Below are positions 9,841 to 18,855 of a stretch of 64,000 bases of DNA, piece after piece. How positions within the stretch are numbered: the stretch's first letter is position 1; each line of letters opens with the position of its first letter. Origin of the DNA: an uncultured Alphaproteobacteria bacterium (GTDB lineage Bacteria > Pseudomonadota > Alphaproteobacteria > MPNO01 > UBA2964); the NCBI GenBank assembly GCA_943787225.1, contig CALSLP010000001.1, forward strand, positions 1,152,964-1,216,963. The letters are read 5' to 3'. The notes beneath the pieces were generated by a model. The model did no database searches, was not told the origin of the DNA, and saw nothing but the letters and a program-made list of their open reading frames with translations. A program made the position numbers and the translations under genes.

Positions 9841-10485
9841 TTACTCCACCAGCTGAGGTTTGTTGCGGGAAACTTTTAAGAGCGGTGGTGTGAGAACCCT
9901 TTCGCGTGGCAACAATTCAACCAACGTGTCGAAGGCAAGCTGCGCTTCTTTCAATTCAGTTATGATAACAGCGCTGACCGCTCCCAGATCCTTGAGCTTA
10001 CCCGCCAGCGGAACCCCGGCGTAATCTGACTGTTGTAGCTTGGGGTCGATGATGCCAATCAATTCAAGCTCGAAGTCTTTAGCGCAGAGTGTTGCGATTT
10101 CGGCTAAATCCGTTGCCCCGATCAGGGCAATACGATTCCACCCCGAGTTTTGACATTCCTCAAATAGTGCGGCGCACTGGTTGCGGGCGCCCCGAAAGAA
10201 ATTAAATGAGGAAGACAGGTAATCAGCGGTTAATCGGCTTTTTTCAGCAAATCCTGTCGGCGTAAGATAATAAGCATATCGATTAGCAGGGGCTTCGTTA
10301 ACTTTGATCCAGCCTTTTTTTATACAACGTTTGAGATAGGCGTTTGCAAGGCCGAGTGCGACCCCCAGTTCATGGGCAATCAGTCTTTGAGTATGTGCGC
10401 TATTTTGCTCCACCACCGATAAAAGCCCCAGAGTGATTTCAGCTTCACTGTTGCTTTCGGAACTTGATTTTCCAGAGCTCGCCAT
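9841..10485 (-). CDS. Winged-helix regulator with C-terminal Rossmann-like domain
   Basis: The 214 residues split into two parts. Residues about 15-95 form a winged-helix DNA-binding domain of the MarR/EPS-associated type (QRLIAHELGVALGLANAYL recognition region, then a RYAYYLTPTGF wing). Residues about 115-205 look like a Rossmann fold (RIALIGATDLAEIATLCAKD, then ELIGIIDPK and AVIITELKEA), resembling the small nucleotide-sugar or CoA-binding domain found at the front of CapD/PglD-type sugar enzymes. I infer a repressor or activator that may sense an EPS precursor. Two inverted repeats lie just upstream of its start codon, consistent with autoregulation. It is followed at 4 bp by the NusG-like gene. 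The ligand is unknown. Confidence 0.8.
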   Translation of the reverse strand: MASSGKSSSESNSEAEITLGLLSVVEQNSAHTQRLIAHELGVALGLANAYLKRCIKKGWIKVNEAPANRYAYYLTPTGFAEKSRLTADYLSSSFNFFRGARNQCAALFEECQNSGWNRIALIGATDLAEIATLCAKDFELELIGIIDPKLQQSDYAGVPLAGKLKDLGAVSAVIITELKEAQLAFDTLVELLPRERVLTPPLLKVSRNKPQLVE

Positions 10486-10497
10486 GCCAATACCTTC

Positions 10498-10535
10498 TGT
10501 TCACGTCACGAACATACATTGTTCACACAATGAAC
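10498..10535. promoter_or_regulatory. Two adjacent inverted repeats upstream of the EPS regulator
   Basis: TGTTC-N7-GAACA occupies 10498-10514 and GTTCA-N5-TGAAC occupies 10521-10535, beginning 13 bp before the start codon of the winged-helix gene. Both share the GTTC/GAAC half-site. The paired arrangement suggests operators for a dimeric winged-helix protein, most simply the neighbouring regulator itself. The rest of the 10536-10698 gap is AT-rich and shows no gene. Confidence 0.45.
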
Positions 10536-10698
10536 GTCAACAGGCCTCGTTGGCACGAATCATGTAGTTAAATCAATATATTGTAAAGGTAATTCTGGTG
10601 GCGAACAGATATAGAGGGAATTGTAGCGTCAAACGTGTTTTTAGTATGAACGCGCTGTGTTGGTGCAAAAGGTAGAGTAATTTGCGATAGGCGATAAC

Positions 10699-12372
10699 CT
10701 AAAGAAAACTGCTTGCATCCTCCAGGTCTCCGGGATTGTCGACATCAAGCCATTGACCAGCAACGTATAATATTTGGATGGAGACGTTACGCGCCAGCAA
10801 ACGAGCAAATAGATCCGTTAAGCTCGCTTTTGTAAGCGATCCATCTACACTCATATTGTTAAGTTCGCCGCGTATCGTTGCTGCGCCGTCGGCGCTAAGG
10901 CGGGCAACCCCGATCCATTCGCCATCGATTTCATCGGCATTCAGGTCGTGGCCAATTTTGCGCACAGATACGGATTCATCGTTAAGATATCCCGTATTAA
11001 AGGGTGCGGAGCAGCTCACCAAGTCGCGTGTTCGGGATGCAGGGTCGGGATCACGTTCTCGCCACAATGCATCTACCGCCAAGACAATGTCACCTTCAAC
11101 GTCTGCGATTTGATCGAGAATGTGTTGCCGAAACAATACGTCCCCATAAGCCAAGAGGGTTTCACCCTCAAGCTTATCCGCCGCACAGGATAGGGTCGAA
11201 ACTTCGCCCGTGGTTTTAAACTGATCGTTATCAATTGTCTTTATAGTTGGGAGATTGACCATCTCCTTGCGATAACCTCGGACTACTGTGATATCGCGGA
11301 TACCGCCGCCTTTTAGCGTATCAACCAGGCGGCCCAGAAGAGGCTTACCTCTGATATCTAACATGCATTTAGGTCGATCCACCGTAAGATCTCCCAATGC
11401 AGATCCGCGCGATGCGGCAAGAACAATAGCCTTGGCTGATCCTTGCGTTGTGGGCAGGTATATTTTTTCGGCATTGGAAAGTTCGGCATTGCCAGCGAGA
11501 TCGAAGATGTCACTGACTGTGGCGACTTCATTTTCAACAGCGGCAATTGTTTGATCACGCAGAATTCTGGCTGAAACCTCACGCATCGCCGTAATCGATG
11601 CCCGTAAATTATGGTTGGCCCAAATGACCAGCGATACTTTCGCCTCGCGCCATGCATCTGTTGGTGTGTCGTAATAGGTGGTCGGGACAATAACGACGGG
11701 GCATCTGTCCCCCCATTCCGTCAGGAAGGTTAGAATTTCATCCGGCTCACGAGTCTTTGAATGAATCAGCAAGGCGTCGGCACCAGCTGCATAATAAGCG
11801 TCCGCCCGTTTTAGGGCTTCTGCCATGCCCTGCCCGGAAATTAGGGCTTCGAGTCTTGCAACGACGCAGAAATCTTCATCGACCTGGCTGTCTTTGCCAG
11901 CTTTGATTTTGCCACAGAACTCATCCATATCGGCCAAAGGTTGACCTTCGCCAATGAAGGAATTGGTTTTCGGAAATAATTTGTCTTCGATGCAAATTCC
12001 AGCAACCCCCCGCTCGCCGAGTTTTCGAACGACACGGCGAACATTATTGAAATTGCCATAGCCCGTATCGCCATCGACAAGCATCGGGATCGTTGTTGCA
12101 TCTGACATAAATTCCAGGACTTCCAAGACCTGGGTCCATGACGCTTCATTGCTGTCTCTCACGCCCAGAGCTGCCGAAATGGTCAGTCCGCTGGCCCAAA
12201 TGCCGTCGAACCCGGCTTCCTCGACAATTTTTGCCGAAAGACCATCATGGGCTTCCATAATGAACTCGGTCTCGAATGACGTCAGTAAAGACCTCAAGCG
12301 ACCGGCTTTTGAACCGGGGTTGATCGGAAGAGAAGACTTACTATGAGGCGTTTGGAATGGCTCTACGGACAA
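10699..12372 (-). CDS. Phosphoenolpyruvate mutase fused to a nucleotidyltransferase
   Basis: Residues about 25-300 are a PEP mutase of the isocitrate-lyase superfamily. The metal-binding DGDTGYGN loop and the family-defining [11 protein letters not shown] sequence (EDKxxxxxN, separating mutases from lyases) are intact. The product is phosphonopyruvate, the first C-P bond compound. Residues about 315-557 form a nucleotidyltransferase ([41 protein letters not shown]), like the cytidylyltransferases that activate aminoethylphosphonate as CMP derivatives. The fusion would serve phosphonate decoration of a glycan or lipid. The partner genes phosphonopyruvate decarboxylase and AEP transaminase are not in this window. 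It is divergent from the UDP-sugar dehydrogenase gene. Start codon at 12372. Confidence 0.9.
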   Translation of the reverse strand: MSVEPFQTPHSKSSLPINPGSKAGRLRSLLTSFETEFIMEAHDGLSAKIVEEAGFDGIWASGLTISAALGVRDSNEASWTQVLEVLEFMSDATTIPMLVDGDTGYGNFNNVRRVVRKLGERGVAGICIEDKLFPKTNSFIGEGQPLADMDEFCGKIKAGKDSQVDEDFCVVARLEALISGQGMAEALKRADAYYAAGADALLIHSKTREPDEILTFLTEWGDRCPVVIVPTTYYDTPTDAWREAKVSLVIWANHNLRASITAMREVSARILRDQTIAAVENEVATVSDIFDLAGNAELSNAEKIYLPTTQGSAKAIVLAASRGSALGDLTVDRPKCMLDIRGKPLLGRLVDTLKGGGIRDITVVRGYRKEMVNLPTIKTIDNDQFKTTGEVSTLSCAADKLEGETLLAYGDVLFRQHILDQIADVEGDIVLAVDALWRERDPDPASRTRDLVSCSAPFNTGYLNDESVSVRKIGHDLNADEIDGEWIGVARLSADGAATIRGELNNMSVDGSLTKASLTDLFARLLARNVSIQILYVAGQWLDVDNPGDLEDASSFL

Positions 12373-12527
12373 TTAACTGCTCCTTGTTTCACCAATCGGG
12401 CAACGTAGGCCTCTCCCCATCATATATCAATAAAAATAACGTAACTGAAACGAAGGTTCTATCCGATAGATTGACAGGGGCAAGAATTGCAGAGTAGAGG
12501 GTGGGGTTGCCTGTTTCGGAGTAGTAA
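12373..12527. promoter_or_regulatory. Divergent intergenic region between the PEP mutase and UDP-sugar dehydrogenase genes
   Basis: This 155-bp gap must hold promoters for both directions. On the plus strand a perfect -35 hexamer TTGACA occurs at 12471-12476, but the region 16-18 bp further on has no good -10 match, so the promoter is only suggested. The segment 12419-12440 is AT-rich. No dyad as clear as that upstream of the winged-helix regulator was seen. Confidence 0.3.
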
Positions 12528-13813
12528 ATGTCTAAACTAAAAAATATAGCGGTCATCGGTTTAGGATATGTTGGGTTGCCGTTGGCGGTCCATTTGGCGC
12601 GTCATTACCCGGTTACAGGACTTGATATCGACCCTCGCCGCGTTCAAGAATTAAAGGCGGGTCAGGATCGAACCAATGAAATCGATGCCGGAGTACTGAA
12701 AGCATCTACTCTCGATATTACGGATCAAATATCAGCCGTTGAAAATGCTGATGTGTTTATTGTGACCGTTCCAACACCCGTCGATGGCAACAACGAGCCA
12801 GACCTCACCGCCGTTCGCGGCGCCAGTAAGCTTGTTGGGGGCGTTCTCAAAAAAGGCGATATTGTTGTCTATGAATCCACGGTTTATCCGGGCGTCACTG
12901 AAGATGTTGCCGGGCCGGAGCTTGAAGCGGCGTCGGGGCTTGTTTGTGGCAGCTGACTTTCTTTCTCGGTTATTCGCCTGAACGCATTAATCCAGGAGAT
13001 AAAGAGCATACCGTCGATAAAATCACCAAGGTCGTTGCCGGACAAAACGCCGATGTGACAAAGATCCTCTCAGAAATTTATGGCCGCCTCACCTCCGGTG
13101 GCATCTTTGTGGCACGCAATATCCGAACGGCGGAAGCGGCTAAAGTTATCGAAAATGCGCAACGTGACATCAATATCGCTTTTATAAATGAGGTAACGAC
13201 AATTTTTCAAAAGATGGGCCTGTCGGTTCATGATGTGCTTGAGGCTGCGGGAACCAAATGGAACTTTCTTAAATTTTCTCCTGGACTGGTCGGTGGTCAT
13301 TGCATCGGGGTCGACCCGTTTTATCTGGCGCACTCAGCGACAGCTCTCGGTCTCCATCCTGAGATCATTCTAGCGGGCCGGCGCATCAATGATGGCATGG
13401 GAGTGTACGTCGCCAATTGCATCGTTGATGAATTGGCACATCGAGGAAAAGGGAGCGAAGCCAAAATTCTCATCCTCGGACTTACCTTTAAAGAGAATGT
13501 ACCTGATCTTCGAAATTCACGTGTTATCGATATCATTCGCGAGCTGAAAACACGCGGCTTCGTGGTTGACGTACATGACTCCTTCGCTGATCCAAGCGAA
13601 GCGGACTCAATTTTTGGCGTTTCACTATTGTCTTCGCTGGATGATGCAAGCGGCTATGATTGCCTGGTTGGGGCTGTCCCGCATCAGCCTTATGTTGAAT
13701 TCGATATTACCCAATTTGAAAAACTGCTGACGGAAAACGGCTTGGTTGCTGACGTCAAAGGGATGTGGCGGAATCTTGAGCTTCCGGATCACATTGGGCG
13801 TTGGCAGTTATAG
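12528..13813 (+). CDS. tviB: UDP-N-acetyl-hexosamine 6-dehydrogenase (TviB/WbpA type), frameshifted near 12950
   Basis: The enzyme oxidises a UDP-HexNAc to the uronic acid in two NAD-dependent steps, giving an acidic sugar for EPS. The start reads KNIAVIGLGYVGLPLAVHLA (NAD-binding GxGxxG). The middle has GYSPERINPGDKEHTVDKI and the catalytic cysteine motif GGHCIGVDPFYLAH. The C-terminal UDP-binding domain contains ILGLTFKENVPDLRNSRV. The sequence is split: the first frame ends at 12956 just after SGLVCG, and the second carries on with FFLGYSPER. One small indel at about 12945-12957 restores a protein of about 428 residues, normal for the family. It is the only plus-strand gene inside the left EPS block. 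Confidence 0.9.
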
Positions 13814-13841
13814 TTCTGCCAAGAGTTAGAAAACCCTTTAT

Positions 13842-15506
13842 TTAGGTCTCGTCGGCCAGGCGTGAAATTGCCCATTTTATCTGCCCGCTGCCGTTTTGAG
13901 TTGCGGCTGAAATCACCACCTGCTCCGTCCGTTTGACTTGTCCCGGGAGACCGAGATAAACGCTTTCCTGTAGTGAAATCACGCCACCGGATGCTCTAAA
14001 GCGCCACCCTGAGCCACTTGGAGTTCGCATCAACACTGAATTTGCTTGTCTAACGAGTGATGCTTGGACGGCAGGATGCAGATGAAAACGGGCAACAAAT
14101 TTCTGACTGTCGGTGCCACTCACTGTGTCTTCGCCGCGAATATCACCACCATTGGCCGAGAGATAAAGACGGCGTGCGTGGTCTCCGGTCCCGGTACCGC
14201 CCATCATGGCGGCGTCTATCCAAATATTACCATCGGCTTCCCGGCGTTCAGCAGAAACCGAATTGGGACGGCTGCCAATGCCCCCTATCGACAGTAATTC
14301 TGAGGAATTCATATTCTCCACAATGACAGTAGAATGCGCGGCGGTGGTTCGTTGCGCTTCCAGCCAGGCTTCCGTTGCACCGAAATGCGCGCCGCAATTA
14401 GTGATAACGCGCTCCTTGCCAACGCTCATTTCAAAGCCCAGCGTGCCGGCATGCGCCTGCTGATCAAATCCTGCAGGTGGCGGGTTTCCGACATCTACCA
14501 ATAGCAAGGTCCGGTTAGCGGCCAGACGTTCAAACCCACTATGTGGTGCAGATTCGAGCGGCTTCCCCCGCGCCTCGGATCTCGACAGCACGACATCTAT
14601 CAGCCACCCTTCGTCTTCATCGCTGCCATTAAATAACGCTAATCCACCATCGCCATGTCGAAAAAACCGGACCATTGGGGCCGTCTTGTCGATCGCTGTT
14701 TGGAGGGCATGAGAAACGTCTTCTTTCGCATCCCGCAAAGCAGAGCGGATATCGATGAGATGACGCAGCAAGGATAGTTCAATGGCAGGACTACGCGAGA
14801 CATGTCCGCCATCTCCCAGGATCTGCGCCTCAATTTCGCGGTCGAGTTGTTTAACCCATCGTGATAACTGCCGAGAATCTTTAGTGGATAGGGCCGTTAA
14901 AATGAGCCCCTTGCAGGCGAGAATTCGATCGAACCCGGCTGGAATAAATTTGCAAATGTGCCGCAGATAATGGCTTTGCTGATGTACACTGCCATCGAAC
15001 TGGTTGAGGAAATTGGTGTTCGCTCCTATCGCCAGGAATTCGCGCTGGCCCAGCCAGTTGGCCAGTCGCACGCCCGTCACCGCTGGTTGCCACGAATGTC
15101 GTTGCCACCGGCTCCCATGGGTTTCTATCCATCGCGTAATAAGTTCGCGTGCTCTGGTCCTGGCGGCGTCGCTGCCTACAGCGCGCAAATCACGTAACCA
15201 GTCAAACTCTGATACATTGGCCAGCCAAGCGTCGCTGACACTGCTGGCTAACCAGGGTTTATCGGCATCCCGAATAACAGTGCCCAGGCATTCAAAGTCG
15301 CCCTCAACGGTTACCGACCCGCGATTTGCATTGCCGGGCCAAATATCGGTCGGGACGAACTGAGGCGCTTCGTTGCCAGACTTTTCCAGGAGGCGTCGGT
15401 AAAGACTGGACTTAAAAACAGGTATGCTTATCGCATAAAGAAGCTGCCGAATATTCGCTCGGCGGACTCGGTGTCCAAGCAATCTGAGGGCGCGATTAGC
15501 TATCAT
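13842..15506 (-). CDS. Heparinase II/III family protein
   Basis: The 554-residue protein has an alpha-helical N-terminal domain (for example SEFDWLRDLRAVGSDAARTR and VTGVRLANWLGQREF) and a C-terminal beta-sandwich domain (HSTVIVENMNSSELL, VARFHLHPAVQASLV). Both are typical of the heparinase II/III-like family found beside purH in Alphaproteobacteria. Enzymes of the fold are polysaccharide lyases, but the substrate of this conserved group is unknown. No signal peptide is evident, so it may act in the cytoplasm. It lies between the UDP-sugar dehydrogenase (convergent, 28 bp) and rpe (about 90 bp upstream). In relatives it is usually followed directly by purH, which here is 12 kb away across the EPS genes. 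Confidence 0.85.
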   Translation of the reverse strand: MIANRALRLLGHRVRRANIRQLLYAISIPVFKSSLYRRLLEKSGNEAPQFVPTDIWPGNANRGSVTVEGDFECLGTVIRDADKPWLASSVSDAWLANVSEFDWLRDLRAVGSDAARTRARELITRWIETHGSRWQRHSWQPAVTGVRLANWLGQREFLAIGANTNFLNQFDGSVHQQSHYLRHICKFIPAGFDRILACKGLILTALSTKDSRQLSRWVKQLDREIEAQILGDGGHVSRSPAIELSLLRHLIDIRSALRDAKEDVSHALQTAIDKTAPMVRFFRHGDGGLALFNGSDEDEGWLIDVVLSRSEARGKPLESAPHSGFERLAANRTLLLVDVGNPPPAGFDQQAHAGTLGFEMSVGKERVITNCGAHFGATEAWLEAQRTTAAHSTVIVENMNSSELLSIGGIGSRPNSVSAERREADGNIWIDAAMMGGTGTGDHARRLYLSANGGDIRGEDTVSGTDSQKFVARFHLHPAVQASLVRQANSVLMRTPSGSGWRFRASGGVISLQESVYLGLPGQVKRTEQVVISAATQNGSGQIKWAISRLADET

Positions 15507-15597
15507 CTATTTTAAATTTTTGAATTTCCGGCATCAAAAAATAGTCATGAAAAGTCAGATGCGCAGCGGGTGCATCGAAGCCACACCGCAATCCTCA

Positions 15598-16263
15598 TTA
15601 GCTGCGCAGCCGTTGAATTTTTTCCTCATAGCTCCCGGCGTGCTCGCCGCCACCAAAAACAGCGGTCCCGGCAACCAGAACATCTGCCCCTGCTGAGATC
15701 GCTTGCTTGGCGGTTTCCATATTGATGCCACCATCGACCTCGAGATCGATATCTCGACCTGTCTCGTCAATCATTTGCCTGATCTCACTAATCTTGGCGA
15801 GCTGTCCTTCGATAAAACTTTGGCCACCAAACCCAGGGTTGACCGTCATCACCAATACCAAATCTACGATATCGAGAATGTGACAAATAGAAGATGCCGG
15901 CGTTGATGGGTTGAGCGACACCCCAGCCTTCTTGCCGAGGCTCTTAATATATTGAAGTGTCCGATGAATATGCGGCCCCGCCTCGATATGGGCGGTGATG
16001 ATGTCAGACCCTGCGGCCGCAAAATCTTCTATATAGGGATCGACGGGCGAAATCATCAAATGGACGTCGAAGGGGGCGTTGGTGACTTTGCGAATGGCCT
16101 TAACGACGGCGGGACCGATTGTAATATTTGGCACGAAATGGCCATCCATTACATCAACGTGGACCCAATCGGCTCCTGCTTTAATGATTGTGTCGATATC
16201 GGCGCCCAATGACGCGAAATCGGCGGAAAGGATAGAGGGGGCAATTCTGACAGGCTTTTGCAA
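15598..16263 (-). CDS. rpe: Ribulose-phosphate 3-epimerase
   Basis: The 221-residue TIM-barrel enzyme interconverts ribulose 5-phosphate and xylulose 5-phosphate in the pentose phosphate pathway. Diagnostic segments are [14 protein letters not shown] at the start, [16 protein letters not shown] with metal-binding His and Asp, [19 protein letters not shown], and the second catalytic Asp in [11 protein letters not shown], followed by [13 protein letters not shown]. Length is normal. It belongs to the conserved rsmB-rpe-heparinase-purH neighbourhood and here follows the carbamoyltransferase gene by about 44 bp on the same strand. Confidence 0.97.
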   Translation of the reverse strand: MQKPVRIAPSILSADFASLGADIDTIIKAGADWVHVDVMDGHFVPNITIGPAVVKAIRKVTNAPFDVHLMISPVDPYIEDFAAAGSDIITAHIEAGPHIHRTLQYIKSLGKKAGVSLNPSTPASSICHILDIVDLVLVMTVNPGFGGQSFIEGQLAKISEIRQMIDETGRDIDLEVDGGINMETAKQAISAGADVLVAGTAVFGGGEHAGSYEEKIQRLRS

Positions 16264-16307
16264 TTTGGCCTACTTATCGGAGTTAAAAGGATACCAAGGT
16301 CGATGCG

Positions 16308-18144
16308 TTAATCTAGCTCGAACTTATCCTTATAGTCTTCTGCCAATTCGGGGTCTTGCTCTTCTTTTACCAAAAAACAGTTTCCGACGACTAAAACTTC
16401 AATCCCGGTCCCCATGAAGCAGCGGAACGCGTCTTCGGGCGTGCAGACAATGGGTTCGCCGCGTACATTGAAGCTGGTGTTGACCAAAATCGGACATCCG
16501 GTCTTTTCTTTGAAATCTTTAATGAGCGCATAATATTTCGGATTAGTCTCTTCGTGGACAGTCTGGACCCGTGCGGAATAATCAACATGGGTGATCGCCG
16601 GAATAGAAGACCGCGGCACGTTCAGCTTGTCGATACCGAACAGATGCCTGCTCTTCTTCAGACATTTCACGGCGATGTTTTTCCGCAACATCGGCAACCA
16701 AAAGCATATAAGGGCTGTCGCTATCAAGGTCGAACCAGTCAGCGACATCTTCCCGCAAAATAGAAGGGGCGAAGGGGCGGAAGGACTCGCGATATTTTAC
16801 GCGCAGATTTAGGGTTTTCTGCATCGCAGGGTCACGCGGGTCTCCAAGGATTGATCGGCCACCCAATGAACGGGGGCCGAACTCCATGCGTCCCTGGAAC
16901 CAGCCAATTGCCTTACCATTGGCGAGGGCGTCTGCCGTGCCGCTGATCATGTCGTCTTCAGACAGAACTTTGAATTTGGCACCGCTCGCGGTGAGGCTCG
17001 CTTCAATCTGTTCCTGGCTATATTTAGGTCCCAGATAGGATCCCTTCATCCCGTCCATGACACCGTTCAATTTGCGCGGTTGGCCCTGGAAATGATGATA
17101 GGCAATTTGTGCGGCCCCTAAGGCACCGCCAGCATCCCCAGCGGCGGGTTGAATCCAGATGTTTTCGAATGAGTTGTCGCGGAGAAGCTTGCCGTTTGCG
17201 ACACAATTCAAGGCAACGCCACCAGCAAGGCACAGATTTTTCTCTCCAGTATCTTTGGCGACCGAGCGCCCAAGGCGCAAGACGATCTCTTCGGTGACGG
17301 CCTGAATTGAAGCGGCAAGATCCATCTCACGCTGCGTTAGCAATGTCTCGGGGTCTCGCGCCGGCGCCCCAAATAGAGCATCGAACTTATCGTTCGTCAT
17401 CCGGAGACCGGTGCAGTAATCGAAATAGCTGAGGTCGAGCCTGAAGGAGCCGTCTTCTTTGACATCGACGACATTGTCCAGAATCTTTTGGGCATATTTG
17501 GGTTCGCCATAGGGGGCCAGACCCATAACTTTGTATTCACCGGAATTGACACGGAAGCCGGTGTAATAGGTGAAAGCCGAGTAAAGCAGGCCGAGTGAAT
17601 GCGGGAAGTGAATTTCCCGGGTCATCTCAACCGTGTTTCCTTTGCCCATTCCCAGAGAGGTCGTTGCCCACTCTCCGACACCATCCATTGTCAGGATGGC
17701 AGCACTTTCAAAGGGTGACGGGTAAAATGCGCTGGCCGCGTGGCTTTGGTGATGTTCGGCGAAGAGCAGCCGGTTATCCCAGTTATACTCGGGCGCGCTT
17801 TCACGCAGCTTGTCGCGTAGCATGTTTTTCTGGAAAAGCTTTTCCTTGAGCCAAATCGGCATGGCCTTGCGGAATGATTCAAAGCCGCGTGGCGCAAAGG
17901 CGACATAGGTTTCGAGCAGCCTTTCAAACTTGAGAAACGGTTTATCATAGAACGCTATATAATCGACATCGGATAGAGTAATGCCGGCTTCTTCGAGACA
18001 GTAATCCAGTGCAAGCTTGGGGAAATCAGAATCCTGCTTTTTCCGCGAGAAGCGTTCTTCCTGGGCGGCGGCAATGATCTGGCCGTCCTCAATCAGCGCC
18101 GCAGCGCTGTCATGATAAAAAGCGGATATACCAACGATACGCAT
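16308..18144 (-). CDS. NodU/CmcH-family carbamoyltransferase, frameshifted near 16645
   Basis: The family transfers a carbamoyl group from carbamoyl phosphate to a hydroxyl, usually on a sugar. The N-terminus MRIVGISAFYHDSAAALIED, the HHQSHAASAFYPSPF histidine motif, LCLAGGVALNCVANGKLL and GRMEFGPRSLGGRSIL are all present. The frame breaks at about 16645. The first frame ends with an unrelated tail, while the shifted frame supplies FGIDKLNVPRSSIPAITHVD, TGCPILVNTSFNVRGEPIV and the normal end at 16308. Corrected length is about 611 residues, as expected. It follows DUF5989 and SxtJ-like genes on the same strand (gaps of 12 and 8 bp). That recurrent trio is associated with exopolysaccharide loci, so it probably carbamoylates the EPS or a precursor. 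Confidence 0.9.
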
Positions 18145-18156
18145 AGCGTCTCCAGC

Positions 18157-18306
18157 CTAGAAGATCGTATAGATGAACGGTGCGACCGCTGATCCCTGAG
18201 TCAGGACAACCAATCCGCCAAAGACAACCATCATGATCAGGATCGGCAATAACCAAAACTTTTTGCGGATCCGCATAAACATCCAGAGTTCTTTAAGAAA
18301 TGACAT
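18157..18306 (-). CDS. DUF5989 family small membrane protein
   Basis: This is a 49-residue protein starting at the ATG at 18306 (MSFLKELWMFMRIRKKFWLL). A single membrane segment follows (PILIMMVVFGGLVVL) and the ending GSAVAPFIYTIF, the diagnostic tail of DUF5989. An upstream in-frame start would give 71 residues but overlaps the SxtJ-like gene, and the family length favours the shorter form. The function is unknown. It sits 8 bp after the SxtJ-like gene and 12 bp before the carbamoyltransferase. Its constant company suggests it anchors or assists that enzyme at the inner membrane. Confidence 0.85.
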   Translation of the reverse strand: MSFLKELWMFMRIRKKFWLLPILIMMVVFGGLVVLTQGSAVAPFIYTIF

Positions 18307-18314
18307 GGCGACCT

Positions 18315-18749
18315 TTAGAATTGGCGAGGCATGGAATCTGGATCCGGTCCTGGTGGGGCTCTGTCGATCCAATAGGTGGTAGCGTTTTTATCAAGGCGTC
18401 GTCTTAACGGATCTTTTCCGAGCGCTCTCATAATGAGCGCCGTCGGTGTGACGGTTAGAAAAAAGATCAGCCCCATAATGACGGGGTTAACGATTTTGTG
18501 GAGCAACAGGCCGAAACGCATCCAGGCCCGATTAAGCGGGGCGAGCGTCTTGGGAAACACCAGCGCTGCAAGCAGGAAAACAGCAGCGACTCCCAGGGCC
18601 CACCAGCGGGGGCTACCGCCCCATGGCAACGGCCATAGCCCGATAAGGGCAAAGAACACTGTAAAGACAATGCCAAACGCAGGATTTGATGAACCCTGGA
18701 CGGATTCGGTGCGCTCAAATGATTCGTGTGTTGTTCCGTTATCGGCCAT
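18315..18749 (-). CDS. SxtJ-like membrane protein
   Basis: The 144-residue protein has about four hydrophobic segments (IVFTVFFALIGLWPL, WWALGVAAVFLLAALVF, LLHKIVNPVIMGLIFFLTV and a shorter one) and the motif DPLRRRLDKNATTYWIDR near its end. These match the SxtJ family, first noted in a saxitoxin cluster and common in EPS loci beside carbamoyltransferases and DUF5989. It is the first gene of the three-gene operon reading towards rpe. The biochemical role of SxtJ is not established. I infer membrane recruitment of the carbamoyl transfer step. Confidence 0.83.
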   Translation of the reverse strand: MADNGTTHESFERTESVQGSSNPAFGIVFTVFFALIGLWPLPWGGSPRWWALGVAAVFLLAALVFPKTLAPLNRAWMRFGLLLHKIVNPVIMGLIFFLTVTPTALIMRALGKDPLRRRLDKNATTYWIDRAPPGPDPDSMPRQF

Positions 18750-18855
18750 TGGTCGAGCCTACTATACACGCCCGTGAAAAATATTGGCTCGTTTGTACGG
18801 CAAAAGCCCTTTTACTTCAATGAGTTTGCTTCAGCCATGTTGTGTGACATTGACG

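Noticed and set aside
10552-10566. Sigma-54-like word TGGCACGAATCATG
   Set aside because: Only the -24 half fits, and no plus-strand gene follows; EPS loci can use sigma-54, but this site does not support it.
12528-13813. Two separate dehydrogenase genes instead of one frameshifted gene
   Set aside because: The two pieces together make exactly one UDP-sugar dehydrogenase with each domain once and in order; the second has no proper start.
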